DNA from: Nitrosomonas eutropha
GTDB lineage: Bacteria > Pseudomonadota > Gammaproteobacteria > Burkholderiales > Nitrosomonadaceae
Assembly: GCA_014584635.1 (NCBI GenBank)
Contig: JACTML010000015.1
Span: 1-26,731, forward strand
Direction: 5' to 3'
Length of the DNA: 26,731 nucleotides
Under the pieces are notes generated by a model that saw only the letters and a list, made by a program, of their open reading frames with translations, was not told the origin of the DNA and did not search any database. Shown here piece by piece: positions 17,901 to 26,608 of the stretch. How positions within the stretch are numbered: position 1 is the first letter of the stretch; the number at the start of each line of letters is the position of its first letter. The position numbers and the translations under genes are program-made.

Positions 17901-19346
17901 ATGGATTTTTTGTTGCCTGACTTTACACCAGCCTATCCCGAGATTTTCCTGCTGTTCATGATTTGTGTGATCATGCTTGCTGACTTGTTTGCAGGAAAGA
18001 AAATTCAGCTTCTGTCATTTTACTTATCGTTATTTGCGCTTGCCGGATGTTCGCTCATTACCTATGGCATATACGATACAGAGATACACCGTACTTTCTC
18101 GGGTATGTTTGTTGGTGATGAAATGTCAAATATGCTGAAACTGATGATTTATCCTACGGTTGCAGCTGTATTTGTTTATTCGCGTTCTTATCTGAGTTTG
18201 CGGGGATTATTGCGAGGTGAATTCTTCAGTCTTGCGCTATTTGCCACGCTGGGAATGATGGTGATGGTTTCTGCTAGCCATCTGATTACGCTTTATTTAG
18301 GGCTTGAATTGCTGTCTTTATCGTTATACGCCATGGTGGCGCTGCAACGGGAATCGGCTGTTGCGACCGAAGCAGCTATTAAATTCTTTGTTTTGGGTGC
18401 GCTGGCCTCCGGGTTTTTGCTTTATGGCATGTCAATGTTATATGGTGCAACAGGAACGTTGCATATAACGGAATTAGTGCAAAGTATGCAGCAAGGCATA
18501 GCCGATCGTGACATTTTTATTATTGGTCTGGTTTTTATTGTAGCCGGCCTTGGTTTTAAGCTGTGTGCTGTGCCGTTTCATATGTGGGTTCCGGATATTT
18601 ATGAAGGTGCCCCTACTGCAATAACATTATTTATCGGATCTGCTCCCAAGCTGGCAGCTTTTGGTTTTGTTATGCGATTGCTGGTGGAAGGTTTGGGCGA
18701 GTTATCAGCTGACTGGCAAGGTATGTTGATTATATTGTCGGTTGCATCGATGACAGTCGGTAATTTTGTAGCGATAGCGCAGCAAAATATCAAGCGTATG
18801 CTGGCGTACTCTACTATTTCGCATATAGGGTTCGTTTTGCTCGGATTTATAGCGGTAGGCGAAAACGGTTACAGTTCAGCCATGTTTTATATCATTGCCT
18901 ATGTGCTAATGACTCTGGGAGCATTCGGAATTATCATGCTGCTTTCTCGTGAAGGGTTTGAAGCGGATAAGATCACTGATTTCAAGGGACTTAACCAGCG
19001 TAATCCGTGGCTTGCATTCATGATGCTGATCATTATGTTTTCCATGGCAGGGGTGCCTCCCATGATAGGGTTTTACGCAAAACTGGCGGTATTTCAGGCG
19101 GTTCTTGAGGCCGGCTATGTATGGCTGGTCGTTGTTGCAGTCATACTGGCCGTGATTGGTGCTTTTTACTACTTGCGTATCGTCAAGTTCATGTATTTTG
19201 ACGTGACGGAAGATGTCCAGCCAGTTTCGTTTAAACCGGATGTCAGAATACTTGTCAGCGCAAACGGGTTGGCCATAATACTTCTGGGTATGTTTCCCCA
19301 GGCGCTTATGGGTTTAAGCTTATCTGCCATTCAACATTCCATGTAA
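17901..19346 (+). CDS. nuoN: NADH-quinone oxidoreductase subunit N
   Basis: This is the ND2 homologue, the third antiporter-like subunit and the last gene of the nuo cluster. The 481-residue product has the TM5 Glu136 (LYLGLELLSLSLYAM) and TM7 Lys220 (GLGFKLCAVPFHMWVPDIYEGAPT), plus IKRMLAYSTISHIGFV. AAGGATC precedes the ATG. The next gene is convergent and ends only 33 bases away. No hairpin terminator is visible between them, so transcription probably ends by Rho or runs into antisense. Confidence 0.97.
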   Translation: MDFLLPDFTPAYPEIFLLFMICVIMLADLFAGKKIQLLSFYLSLFALAGCSLITYGIYDTEIHRTFSGMFVGDEMSNMLKLMIYPTVAAVFVYSRSYLSLRGLLRGEFFSLALFATLGMMVMVSASHLITLYLGLELLSLSLYAMVALQRESAVATEAAIKFFVLGALASGFLLYGMSMLYGATGTLHITELVQSMQQGIADRDIFIIGLVFIVAGLGFKLCAVPFHMWVPDIYEGAPTAITLFIGSAPKLAAFGFVMRLLVEGLGELSADWQGMLIILSVASMTVGNFVAIAQQNIKRMLAYSTISHIGFVLLGFIAVGENGYSSAMFYIIAYVLMTLGAFGIIMLLSREGFEADKITDFKGLNQRNPWLAFMMLIIMFSMAGVPPMIGFYAKLAVFQAVLEAGYVWLVVVAVILAVIGAFYYLRIVKFMYFDVTEDVQPVSFKPDVRILVSANGLAIILLGMFPQALMGLSLSAIQHSM

Positions 19347-19379
19347 TCCAAATCGGTTGTAGAAATGGCAGGTAAGAAA

Positions 19380-20480
19380 TTATGGCTGACTGTAGCTGAT
19401 GCGATAGATTACGCCTGCCATATCATCGGAAACGAGCATCGCTCCATCTGATGCAATGAGAATATCAACCGGTTTACCCCAGGCTTCATTATCCTGAAGC
19501 CAGCCTTCTGCAAAGATTTCTTTTTTCGTAACCTTATTTTTTTCAAGCTGTACGCGTTCGATACGGTAGCCTATTTTTGTGCTGCGGTTCCAGGAGCCGT
19601 GTTCGGCAATAAAGATGTTGTGTCGATAGTCAGCGGGAAACATACTGCCCGTGTAGAATCGCATTCCCATTGGTGCAACGTGCGGATCAAGCGCTATAGC
19701 GGGGGGCGTAAACTTGTTGCAGTCATGCTTTGCCCCAAGTTTGGGATCGGCTACCTCCAGTCCGTGGCAGTAAGGAAACCCGAAATGCATGTCTTTTTCA
19801 GGTGCGTGATTTAGTTCATCTTGCGGCAAATTATCTCCCATCCATTCCCGGCTGATATCGGTGAACCACAATTCATTTGTGTCGGGGTGCCAATCAAATC
19901 CTTCCGAGTTACGGACGCCTTTTGCAACCACTTCGTAATTTGTTCCATCCGGTTTTATTCGTGAAATAAGAGCAAAACGATCCAGATCTGTTTCGCAGAT
20001 GTTGCAGGGCGAACCTACGGAAACATACAGCCAGTTATCCGGACCGAATGCAATATAGCGCCAGCCATGATAGGTTTCTTTAGGGTAATCAGTCGTTATA
20101 ATGCGCGGTGGAGCGGGGTGATCAAGCGCGCTTTCGATAGCATCGAAACGCAGGATTTTGTTAATGGATGATACATATAGAGCACCATCATGAAATGCGA
20201 CCCCGGTGGGCATTTTGAGCTTGCTCGCGATGACACGAACCTGACGTTTTCCTTCATTTTCCGTGATGGCATAGATGTTGCCAGCCGATTTCGAGCCAAC
20301 AAATAGTGTTCCTTTGTCGCCCAATGTCATTGCCTGTGCGGCTGGTACATGCGCCCAAACGCTGATTGAAAATCCCGGTGGCAGCTTGATTTTATCGAGG
20401 GGCAGATTTGACTCCTGGGCGTTAATTTGGAGACTGATTGTGCACAGTGATACCGAAAAAACAAAACGTGATAATTTCAT
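19380..20480 (-). CDS. Secreted quinoprotein glucose/sorbosone dehydrogenase-like protein
   Basis: This is a predicted periplasmic beta-propeller oxidoreductase of the soluble glucose/sorbosone dehydrogenase family (COG2133 type), whose studied members use PQQ to oxidise sugars. From the ATG at 20480 the product is 366 residues with a signal peptide (about 1-21, ending QINA). His128 in YHGWRYIAFGPDNWLYVSVG aligns with the catalytic base of soluble glucose dehydrogenase, and Arg180-Asn181 in GVRNSEGFDWHP with PQQ contacts. Four cysteines (149, 152, 228, 244) could form disulfides. A start at 20492 is possible; one at 20567 is unlikely because it would hide the signal peptide. It is divergent from htpG. 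The substrate is unknown, and no PQQ synthesis genes are in the window. Confidence 0.85.
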   Translation of the reverse strand: MKLSRFVFSVSLCTISLQINAQESNLPLDKIKLPPGFSISVWAHVPAAQAMTLGDKGTLFVGSKSAGNIYAITENEGKRQVRVIASKLKMPTGVAFHDGALYVSSINKILRFDAIESALDHPAPPRIITTDYPKETYHGWRYIAFGPDNWLYVSVGSPCNICETDLDRFALISRIKPDGTNYEVVAKGVRNSEGFDWHPDTNELWFTDISREWMGDNLPQDELNHAPEKDMHFGFPYCHGLEVADPKLGAKHDCNKFTPPAIALDPHVAPMGMRFYTGSMFPADYRHNIFIAEHGSWNRSTKIGYRIERVQLEKNKVTKKEIFAEGWLQDNEAWGKPVDILIASDGAMLVSDDMAGVIYRISYSQP

Positions 20481-20528
20481 ACGATAGAACATACAGATTA
20501 AGGAATAGAGATTTCGAGGTTGGTGTAA

Positions 20529-20557
20529 CTTGAAATCAGGAAACCTGACCCTACAAT
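20529..20557 (+). promoter_or_regulatory. htpG promoter, sigma-32-like with overlapping sigma-70 boxes
   Basis: CTTGAAA (20529-20535) is identical to the sigma-32 -35 consensus. It is followed after 13 bases by CCCTACAAT (20549-20557), a partial match to the sigma-32 -10 element CCCCATnT. Read as sigma-70, it is TTGAAA, 16 bases, TACAAT. The predicted start of transcription is about 20 bases before the ATG. htpG belongs to the RpoH regulon in E. coli, which supports the call. Confidence 0.6.
20536..20548. repeat. Perfect inverted repeat within the htpG promoter spacer
   Basis: TCAGG AAA CCTGA is a perfect 13-base inverted repeat that fills the spacer between the -35 and -10 elements of the htpG promoter. 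It lies in the 104-base region shared with the divergent dehydrogenase gene. The position would suit a repressor operator. No cognate regulator is encoded nearby. Confidence 0.4.
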
Positions 20558-20572
20558 GGTAGCGCATTTTTT

Positions 20573-20579
20573 AAGGAGG
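20573..20579 (+). promoter_or_regulatory. Strong Shine-Dalgarno of htpG
   Basis: AAGGAGG lies five bases before the ATG at 20585. It is the strongest ribosome binding site in the window and fixes the htpG start. Confidence 0.85.
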
Positions 20580-20584
20580 AAAGT

Positions 20585-22507
20585 ATGCAAACTGCGGAAA
20601 ACGTCGAACATTTGAATTTTCAGGCCGAGGCAAAGCAGCTTTTGAAGCTGATGATCCATTCTCTTTACAGCAACAAGGAGATTTTTCTGCGGGAACTGAT
20701 TTCGAATGCTTCAGATGCAGCAGATAAGCTGAGATTTGAAGGATTGTCTGATGCGGCATTATATGAATCTGACCCGGACCTCAAGATCCGGATTGCCTAT
20801 GATAAAGAGGCACGTACCATTACGATTACTGATAACGGTATCGGTATGTCCAGGCAGGAAGTGATTGATAATATTGGCACCATTGCCAAATCGGGAACAC
20901 GGGAATTTATTAATTCGCTGACAGGTGATCAGATAAAGGATGCGAATCTGATTGGTCAGTTTGGTGTGGGTTTTTATTCTGCTTTTATTGTAGCGGACAA
21001 GGTGTCACTGACCACCCGTCGCGCAGGCTTGACTGCCGAATATGGCGTGCGCTGGGAATCTGCCGGTGAAGGTGAATATACGCTGGAAACTGTAGAAAAA
21101 AAGAATCGGGGAACAGAAGTTGTTTTGCATCTGCGGGAAGGTGAGGATGAGCTGTTAAGCAGTTTTCAGCTGCGCTCCATTATTCGCAAATATTCGGATC
21201 ACATTACGCTACCCATTATCATGAAGAAGGAGATATGGGATGACGAAAGTAAGGCATACAAAATAAGTGATGAAGAAGAAACTGTTAATCAGGCCAGTGC
21301 AATTTGGGCGCGCCCCAAAAATGAAATTACACAGGAGCAGTATGATGAATTCTATAAACATATAGCGCATGATTTTGAGCCGCCGCTGGCCCATGTCCAT
21401 GCCAGAGTTGAAGGCAATCAGGAATATATCCAGCTGCTGTATATTCCTGCCCGTGCGCCGTTTGATCTGTTCGATCGAGAACATCGTCATGGCCTCAAGC
21501 TTTATATCAAGCGCGTGTTTATTATGGATGATGCGGAGAAGCTGTTGCCGGGCTATCTGCGTTTCGTGCGCGGTATTATTGATTCAAGCGATTTACCATT
21601 GAATGTTTCGCGTGAAATCCTGCAGGAATCGAGAGATATTGACAGTATTCGTGCCGGTTCGGTGAAAAAAGTTCTGGGATTAATTGAAGATCTGGCAACC
21701 AGCGATAAGAGTGAGGATCAAGAAAAATTCAAGATTTTCTGGCGTGAATTTGGCCAGGTACTGAAAGAAGGTGTTGCCGAAGATTACAGTAATCGCGAGC
21801 GTATTGCCAAATTACTGCGCTTTACTTCAACCCATGATGAGCGTGAAGAGCAAACAGTTTCACTGGATGGCTATATTGCCAGGATGAAGCCGGAGCAGGA
21901 AAAAATTTACTACATTACTGCCGATGGTTTGAAGGCTGCCCAAAGCAGTCCGCATCTGGAAATATTTCGTAAAAAGGGCATTGAAGTATTGCTGCTGCAT
22001 GATCGTATTGATGAATGGCTAACAGCCAATCTGAATGAGTATGCAGGTAAATCCTTGCAATCTATCGCCAAGGGTGATCTTGATCTGGGCAAACTGGAAG
22101 ACGAAGACGAAAAGAAAGACCACGAAAAGGAAACAGGAGATTTTCAGGAACTTACAGCAAAGATGAAAGAAGTATTGGGTGACTTGGTCAAGGATGTGCG
22201 TATTACCTATCGGTTGACAGAATCACCTGCCTGTCTGGTGGCGGATACAAACGACATCAGCGGTAATCTGGGACGCCTGCTGAAATCTGCTGGTCAGAAG
22301 GTTCCGGACAGTAAACCGTTTCTGGAAATCAATCCGCATCATCCTATGATCCAGCGTTTGAAATATGAGGAAGCCAAGTTTGCTGATTGGAGCCATATCC
22401 TGTTTGATCAGGCATTGCTGGCTGAAGGAGGGCAACTGGAAGATCCGGCGAGCTTTGTCAAACGATTAAATGATTTGCTGCTGCAGAATGTTTTAAGTGG
22501 AAAATAA
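20585..22507 (+). CDS. htpG: Molecular chaperone HtpG (Hsp90)
   Basis: This is a cytoplasmic ATP-dependent dimeric chaperone. The 640-residue product has the GHKL ATPase domain first, with Glu37 and Asn41 ([16 protein letters not shown]), Asp83 (TDNGIGM), the lid segment IGTIAKSGT and [15 protein letters not shown]. The middle domain (about 240-430) includes the catalytic-loop region [14 protein letters not shown]. The C-terminal dimerisation domain includes [10 protein letters not shown]. The length is slightly above E. coli HtpG (624). A heat-shock-type promoter and strong Shine-Dalgarno precede it. No T-tailed hairpin follows, only small palindromes in the 210-base gap to the next gene. 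Confidence 0.98.
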   Translation: MQTAENVEHLNFQAEAKQLLKLMIHSLYSNKEIFLRELISNASDAADKLRFEGLSDAALYESDPDLKIRIAYDKEARTITITDNGIGMSRQEVIDNIGTIAKSGTREFINSLTGDQIKDANLIGQFGVGFYSAFIVADKVSLTTRRAGLTAEYGVRWESAGEGEYTLETVEKKNRGTEVVLHLREGEDELLSSFQLRSIIRKYSDHITLPIIMKKEIWDDESKAYKISDEEETVNQASAIWARPKNEITQEQYDEFYKHIAHDFEPPLAHVHARVEGNQEYIQLLYIPARAPFDLFDREHRHGLKLYIKRVFIMDDAEKLLPGYLRFVRGIIDSSDLPLNVSREILQESRDIDSIRAGSVKKVLGLIEDLATSDKSEDQEKFKIFWREFGQVLKEGVAEDYSNRERIAKLLRFTSTHDEREEQTVSLDGYIARMKPEQEKIYYITADGLKAAQSSPHLEIFRKKGIEVLLLHDRIDEWLTANLNEYAGKSLQSIAKGDLDLGKLEDEDEKKDHEKETGDFQELTAKMKEVLGDLVKDVRITYRLTESPACLVADTNDISGNLGRLLKSAGQKVPDSKPFLEINPHHPMIQRLKYEEAKFADWSHILFDQALLAEGGQLEDPASFVKRLNDLLLQNVLSGK

Positions 22508-22717
22508 ATTATAGAAACCTGTTTAAGGTTGCAACCGAGGAAGGTGATACCAGGCAAAATTGAACGACACCAGCAAAGGATATCTTCGCAGTATGCAAGG
22601 TGTTGAGTTCAATGCAAAGTTCTATTTCTTTGACTTGACACTTGAATGGCACATCCTATACCCTCTTGGTTTAGAAAAGAGAACGGTTGGTCTATTTATC
22701 CCAAAAGGAGAAACGGA
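22508..22717. other. Intergenic region after htpG
   Basis: This 210-base non-coding region contains the palindrome GGTTGCAACC (22527-22536) and an overlapping weak hairpin AACCT/AGGTT (22516-22530), with no T-tract after them. A good sigma-70 promoter for the next gene lies further downstream. The only frame through its 3' part is an N-terminal extension of the next gene that would disrupt its signal peptide. Confidence 0.5.
22635..22662 (+). promoter_or_regulatory. Sigma-70 promoter for the PD40 propeller gene
   Basis: A perfect TTGACA (22635-22640), a 16-base spacer and TATACC (22657-22662) lie upstream of the gene. The predicted transcript would begin near 22669, giving a leader of about 50 bases before the ATG at 22718. 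It suggests the gene is expressed independently of htpG. Confidence 0.6.
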
Positions 22718-23764
22718 ATGAGAAACAGCTCTATTATAAAACTTTGTTTCGCGCTGCCTGCTTTAGGGCTGGCAAGTAATCTGGCTTACGCCATGCCTGG
22801 TATGCACGAGGCAGAAGGAGGGGCTCCCGCCGAGCCGCCGGCTGCGGCAAAGAGTATGGGTGCGCCTATTAATTCGCCTGGTACAGAAATAGAAATTACC
22901 TATAGCGCAGATGGTAAAACAGCAATTTTTGTTTCAACACGCGAAGACAGTATTAAATCACCGGGCAGTGCTTATAATTTTGATATATGGATGGCCCGAA
23001 ACGTGGATGGTGTATGGCAGAAGCCGGTGCATCTTGGTCCTGATATCGACCCAACCGTAGGCCCGAATATCAATACCGCAGCCTGGGAGCTGGAACCCAG
23101 TCTTTCGGACGATGGCAATGTCATTTATTTTACGCGCTATGAGCCGGATAATTTGCTGTCCGGTGATTTATATGTGGTTCAGAAAGTAGATGGCGTATGG
23201 CAAGCGCCCAGAAACTGGAACGATGTGCCTGAACTTCCCAGTATTAACACACCAACCGGTGAAGAGCACTGCCCGATTATCGCTTCTGACAATCTGATCT
23301 ATTTTAATTACAGCCAGCCTGGGGTAACTCAGGAGAGCGACATCTGGAAGGTTGAGAAGAAGGATGGCGTATGGCAAAAACCGGTTAGTCTGGGATCAAA
23401 GATAAATTCTCCCCAGCGTGATCATATGCACTGGACCGGTTTGTCGAAAGATGGTAAAAGCCTGGTTCTGACCAGTACACGGACAAATCTGGACTCTCGG
23501 GGCGGGCATGATATGTGGATTGCTCATCAGGATGAAAAAGGCGAGTGGCAGGAGCCAATTAATCTTGGCGATGTTATCAATACCTCGGGAGAAGAGATGT
23601 GCTGGACTTTTACGCCTGATGGCAAGAAATTTACCGGAAGCTGGGGACCACAAGGTACATTTGATACGGATATTCACTGGATAAGCAAAGAAGATATTCC
23701 TTTGCTGAAAACATTTGAGCCAATGGGACCTCCTCCCAATCTGCTTCTGAATAACAAGAGCTGA
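22718..23764 (+). CDS. Exported PD40/TolB-like beta-propeller protein
   Basis: This is a predicted periplasmic or secreted protein of unknown function. The 348-residue product starts at the ATG following AAAAGGAGAAACGGA. It has a signal peptide of about 25 residues (MRNSSIIKLCFALPALGLAS, ending AYA) and a short Pro/Ala/Gly-rich linker. The rest is made of PD40-type blades, each with a (S/D)DGxxxxF core (YSADGKTAIFVSTRE, LSDDGNVIYFTRYE, LSKDGKSLVLTSTR, FTPDGKKFTGSW). These alternate with a repeated DGVWQxPxxLG motif seen at about 95, 155, 215 and 270. Relatives include TolB and OmpA-linked propellers, but no OmpA domain is present. It has its own promoter and terminator and is likely monocistronic. 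It may bind a ligand or envelope partner; no catalytic motif is visible. Confidence 0.85.
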   Translation: MRNSSIIKLCFALPALGLASNLAYAMPGMHEAEGGAPAEPPAAAKSMGAPINSPGTEIEITYSADGKTAIFVSTREDSIKSPGSAYNFDIWMARNVDGVWQKPVHLGPDIDPTVGPNINTAAWELEPSLSDDGNVIYFTRYEPDNLLSGDLYVVQKVDGVWQAPRNWNDVPELPSINTPTGEEHCPIIASDNLIYFNYSQPGVTQESDIWKVEKKDGVWQKPVSLGSKINSPQRDHMHWTGLSKDGKSLVLTSTRTNLDSRGGHDMWIAHQDEKGEWQEPINLGDVINTSGEEMCWTFTPDGKKFTGSWGPQGTFDTDIHWISKEDIPLLKTFEPMGPPPNLLLNNKS

Positions 23765-23790
23765 ACAAACCTGTTTTCAGTTCCTTGAAA

Positions 23791-23914
23791 ACCTGTTCAA
23801 TGTTTCACTGAAGGCGCGCTACGGCGTTAAAATTGAACCCAACATGCTCGATACTTCGGGCATGTTTTGTTTTTTGCTTGGTATCACCTCTTTTGATTGA
23901 AGCCTTGAACAGGT
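23791..23914. repeat. 10-bp inverted repeat pair flanking the terminator
   Basis: ACCTGTTCAA (23791-23800) and its exact reverse complement TTGAACAGGT (23905-23914) enclose a region of 104 bases containing the terminator. AACCTGTT also occurs at 23768-23775 and at 22516-22523 after htpG. The second arm lies immediately before the next gene's start. The origin is unclear: possible protein sites, an eroded repeat element or chance. Confidence 0.35.
23841..23875 (+). terminator. Rho-independent terminator after the PD40 gene
   Basis: A 10-bp stem, AACATGCTCG/CGGGCATGTT (one T-G pair), with loop ATACTT is followed by TTGTTTTTT. It is the clearest intrinsic terminator in the window and separates the propeller gene from the RND transporter gene. 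Confidence 0.88.
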
Positions 23915-23918
23915 CCTA

Positions 23919-26570
23919 ATGAAAATAATGGAATTTCCACATAGTAGAACCTATAACGTTTTTGCCCGCTGTACCAGTTTCTGCTATCGCCATGCTCCCT
24001 GGGTGTTATTAATCTCGTTTATTTTTGTCGCGGTCGGTGCTGTTTATACCGCACGCAATCTCGGTATGAATACGGATACAACGGATATGCTTTCCGAGCA
24101 TTTGCCGTTTCGTATCAACAGTGAAAAGTACGATCAGGCTTTTCCTCAAGATACAAATATTCTGCTGTTGGTACTTAGCGCCCCTACTCCCGAGCAGGCT
24201 TATTCCACAGCGCACCGACTGGTAGCGCTTCTGAGAAAAGATAGCAAAAATTTTTCCGATGTTTATGCGCCAGGCGTAGAAGATTTTTTTGGGCGTAATG
24301 GATTACTCTACGAGGATATTCCTCAGCTGGAACGTATTACGGATCATTTGGCTCAAACCCAGCCGTTGATTGCACAAATTACCCGAAACCCTACACTGCA
24401 CACATTTGTCACGCTGCTCACGCAAGCGACCAATGAATTAAACAAAGGCCAGCATCTGGATCTGGAACCGGTTTTCAAGGGAGTGAGTGAAACGATAGAT
24501 GCACAACTTGCCGGCCAGGCGCGTCCCTTGTCGTGGCAAACGTTATTTCGTGGCGAGCCATTTAAGGCTGACTACCAGGAAATAATTGTCGTCAAACCGG
24601 TGCCGGACTATTCCGAGCTGCTTCCAAGTAAACAGCCCATTATGGCAGTACGCGCTGCCGCTGAAAAAGCAGGGGTATCCAGTGACGGGCCGGTTCAGTT
24701 GCGTATTACCGGTGATATGGCGCTGGCTGATGACGAACTCAAGAGCTCACTGGATGGGATGGAAATTGCCGGAGTTGTTACATTCATCATGGTGGGTGCA
24801 GTACTTTATTCGGCTATGTATACGGTTGGTATGACTATAGCTGTACTGATTTGTCTGGTGGCGGGCTTGGTGTTGACAGCTGCGTTCGCGACAGTTGCTA
24901 TTGGTCAGGTCAATGTGATTTCCATCGCTTTTGCGGTGTTGTATATCGGCTTGGGGGCAGATTTTGCCATTCATTTTCTGCTTCGTTATCGGGAAATGCA
25001 AGAAAATGGTTTACTTACAAAAGTGGCTGTATATCGAGCGGGTGGCGAAGCCGGAGTTGCCCTGACTGCCTGTACGATTGCAAATGCCATTGGCTTTTAT
25101 GCATTTATCCCCACCAGCTACAGCGGAGTGGCAGAACTTGGGATTATCTCAGGTACAGGCATGATGATCAGTCTGGTGGTTACTTTTATTGTGGGATCGG
25201 CACTACTGCGCTATTTATCAGGGCAATCGGCAGTCAAATCCAACGGCAGGAAAATGTTGGGTAAAGTACTTGAGGTTTCGCTGAGATGGCGAAAATTGAC
25301 ACACATTTCTGTTTGTTTAGTGTTGTTGCTGGCGGCAGTATTGTGGCCACAAATCAGGTTTGACTACAACCTGCTCAATATGCAGGATCCAAAGGGGGAG
25401 GCTGTTCAGACTTTCCGGGAATTGCTGACATCGCCCGATCATTCACCGTGGTATGCGGTTGTACTGACTGAAGATCGCAATGAAATTCAACAGTTGAAAG
25501 AAAATCTGAGCAAACTGCCAGAGGTAAGTAAAGTGGTTTCAATTAAGGATTTTGTGCCACCCGAGCAGGAAGAAAAATTGGCTGTAATTGAAGAAATGTC
25601 ACTCATCATCGGTCCGGAGCTGTCAATGGCAACGCCATCCGTTGTTAAGCAAACGGTATCGCAGCAACAGCAGGCGCTTGCCTCTCTGCATAGCGCGTTA
25701 GAACGATTTACTGTGGATTATCCAGATTCCTCCACTTTAGCTTCTGCATTGATACTCAGAAATTCAGTGGAATCGTTGCTTTGCCGGTTAAACAAGGCAG
25801 ATCCAGATGATCAGGGTAAATTACTGCATTTGCTGGAAGACAATCTGCTGTCCACGCTGTCTGTTGCGCTTCAGCGTTTATACAATCTGATTGAAGCCAC
25901 TCCTTTCGGTGAACAGGAGCTGCCCGCGTCACTGGCCAATCGCTGGCATAGCCGTACTGGAGAATATCTGGTTGCCGTTTATCCATCCGGTGATATTGGC
26001 GATAATGAATCATTACGCCGTTTTGTCAGATCTGTGCAGCAAGTAGCCCCTCAGGCAACCGGAATTCCGGTTATAAGTCTGGAGGCAGGCAATGCGGTGA
26101 TTGATGCTTTTATTCAGGCATTTTCGTTTACCCTGGTTGGGGTAACGGTGGCGCTGTTATTCGTGCTGCGCAGCATAAAATATACCGTGCTGGTACTGAT
26201 TCCACTGTTGTTATCCAGTATATTTATCGGCATTTTTACTATCTTGCTGGATACACCATTCAACTTCGCCAATATCATTGCTCTACCACTCTTGCTGGGT
26301 TTGGGGATTGACAGTAGCTTGCACATGGTACATCGTAGTATGGACAACCAGGCTGGAAGCGAAGTGTTGATCCATACCAGTACGGCACGAGCTATTTTTT
26401 ACAGTGCGCTGACTGCGCTGGTTGACTTTGCCAGCCTCATGTTTTCGCCGCATAAAGGAACGGCCAGTATGGGAACGTTGCTTACCGTCGGGCTAGCATT
26501 TACCTTGATTTGTACGCTTGTTATTCTGCCTTCTCTATTGGGTAATTCCAGTCAGCGGACAACATCGTAA
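23919..26570 (+). CDS. hpnN: MMPL/RND transporter, HpnN-like (hopanoid trafficking)
   Basis: This is a large inner-membrane transporter of the RND superfamily. HpnN members move hopanoids from the inner to the outer membrane. The 883-residue product has a first helix (about 28-48), a periplasmic domain with the family-like NTDTTDMLSEHLPFR, and a helix bundle (about 280-440). A second half follows with a helix near 460-480, another periplasmic domain and a final bundle (about 730-875). The acidic helix motifs LGADFAIHFLLRY and LGLGIDSSLHMVHR resemble the proton-relay helices of MMPL proteins. The ATG at 23919 is used; one at 23928 is possible. Only AGGT precedes it. No hopanoid synthesis genes are in the window, so the substrate is inferred from family resemblance. 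Confidence 0.85.
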   Translation: MKIMEFPHSRTYNVFARCTSFCYRHAPWVLLISFIFVAVGAVYTARNLGMNTDTTDMLSEHLPFRINSEKYDQAFPQDTNILLLVLSAPTPEQAYSTAHRLVALLRKDSKNFSDVYAPGVEDFFGRNGLLYEDIPQLERITDHLAQTQPLIAQITRNPTLHTFVTLLTQATNELNKGQHLDLEPVFKGVSETIDAQLAGQARPLSWQTLFRGEPFKADYQEIIVVKPVPDYSELLPSKQPIMAVRAAAEKAGVSSDGPVQLRITGDMALADDELKSSLDGMEIAGVVTFIMVGAVLYSAMYTVGMTIAVLICLVAGLVLTAAFATVAIGQVNVISIAFAVLYIGLGADFAIHFLLRYREMQENGLLTKVAVYRAGGEAGVALTACTIANAIGFYAFIPTSYSGVAELGIISGTGMMISLVVTFIVGSALLRYLSGQSAVKSNGRKMLGKVLEVSLRWRKLTHISVCLVLLLAAVLWPQIRFDYNLLNMQDPKGEAVQTFRELLTSPDHSPWYAVVLTEDRNEIQQLKENLSKLPEVSKVVSIKDFVPPEQEEKLAVIEEMSLIIGPELSMATPSVVKQTVSQQQQALASLHSALERFTVDYPDSSTLASALILRNSVESLLCRLNKADPDDQGKLLHLLEDNLLSTLSVALQRLYNLIEATPFGEQELPASLANRWHSRTGEYLVAVYPSGDIGDNESLRRFVRSVQQVAPQATGIPVISLEAGNAVIDAFIQAFSFTLVGVTVALLFVLRSIKYTVLVLIPLLLSSIFIGIFTILLDTPFNFANIIALPLLLGLGIDSSLHMVHRSMDNQAGSEVLIHTSTARAIFYSALTALVDFASLMFSPHKGTASMGTLLTVGLAFTLICTLVILPSLLGNSSQRTTS

Positions 26571-26608
26571 CGTTCTCATTGTCCGGCATCATGTTCGAAC
26601 AGGGCGGA

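Noticed and set aside
19947..20045. Possible haem-c site in the dehydrogenase (CNIC)
   Set aside because: The motif is CxxC followed by Glu, not His, so it is not a CxxCH haem site. Disulfides are more likely.
20481..20567. Longer N-terminus for the dehydrogenase from 20567
   Set aside because: It would place polar residues before the signal peptide and run through the htpG promoter region, with no ribosome binding site.
22647..22661. Possible sigma-54 site (TGGCAC)
   Set aside because: The GC-containing downstream element (TTGC at the right spacing) is absent; the sigma-70 match overlapping it is much better.
22646..22717. N-terminal extension of the PD40 protein from the ATG at 22646
   Set aside because: It overlaps the -35/-10 promoter boxes, lacks a ribosome binding site and would bury the signal peptide. 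The ATG at 22718 has a strong Shine-Dalgarno.
24851..25264. 137-codon frame inside hpnN
   Set aside because: It is an out-of-frame shadow of conserved RND helices, with implausible Cys/Trp/Ser-rich composition.
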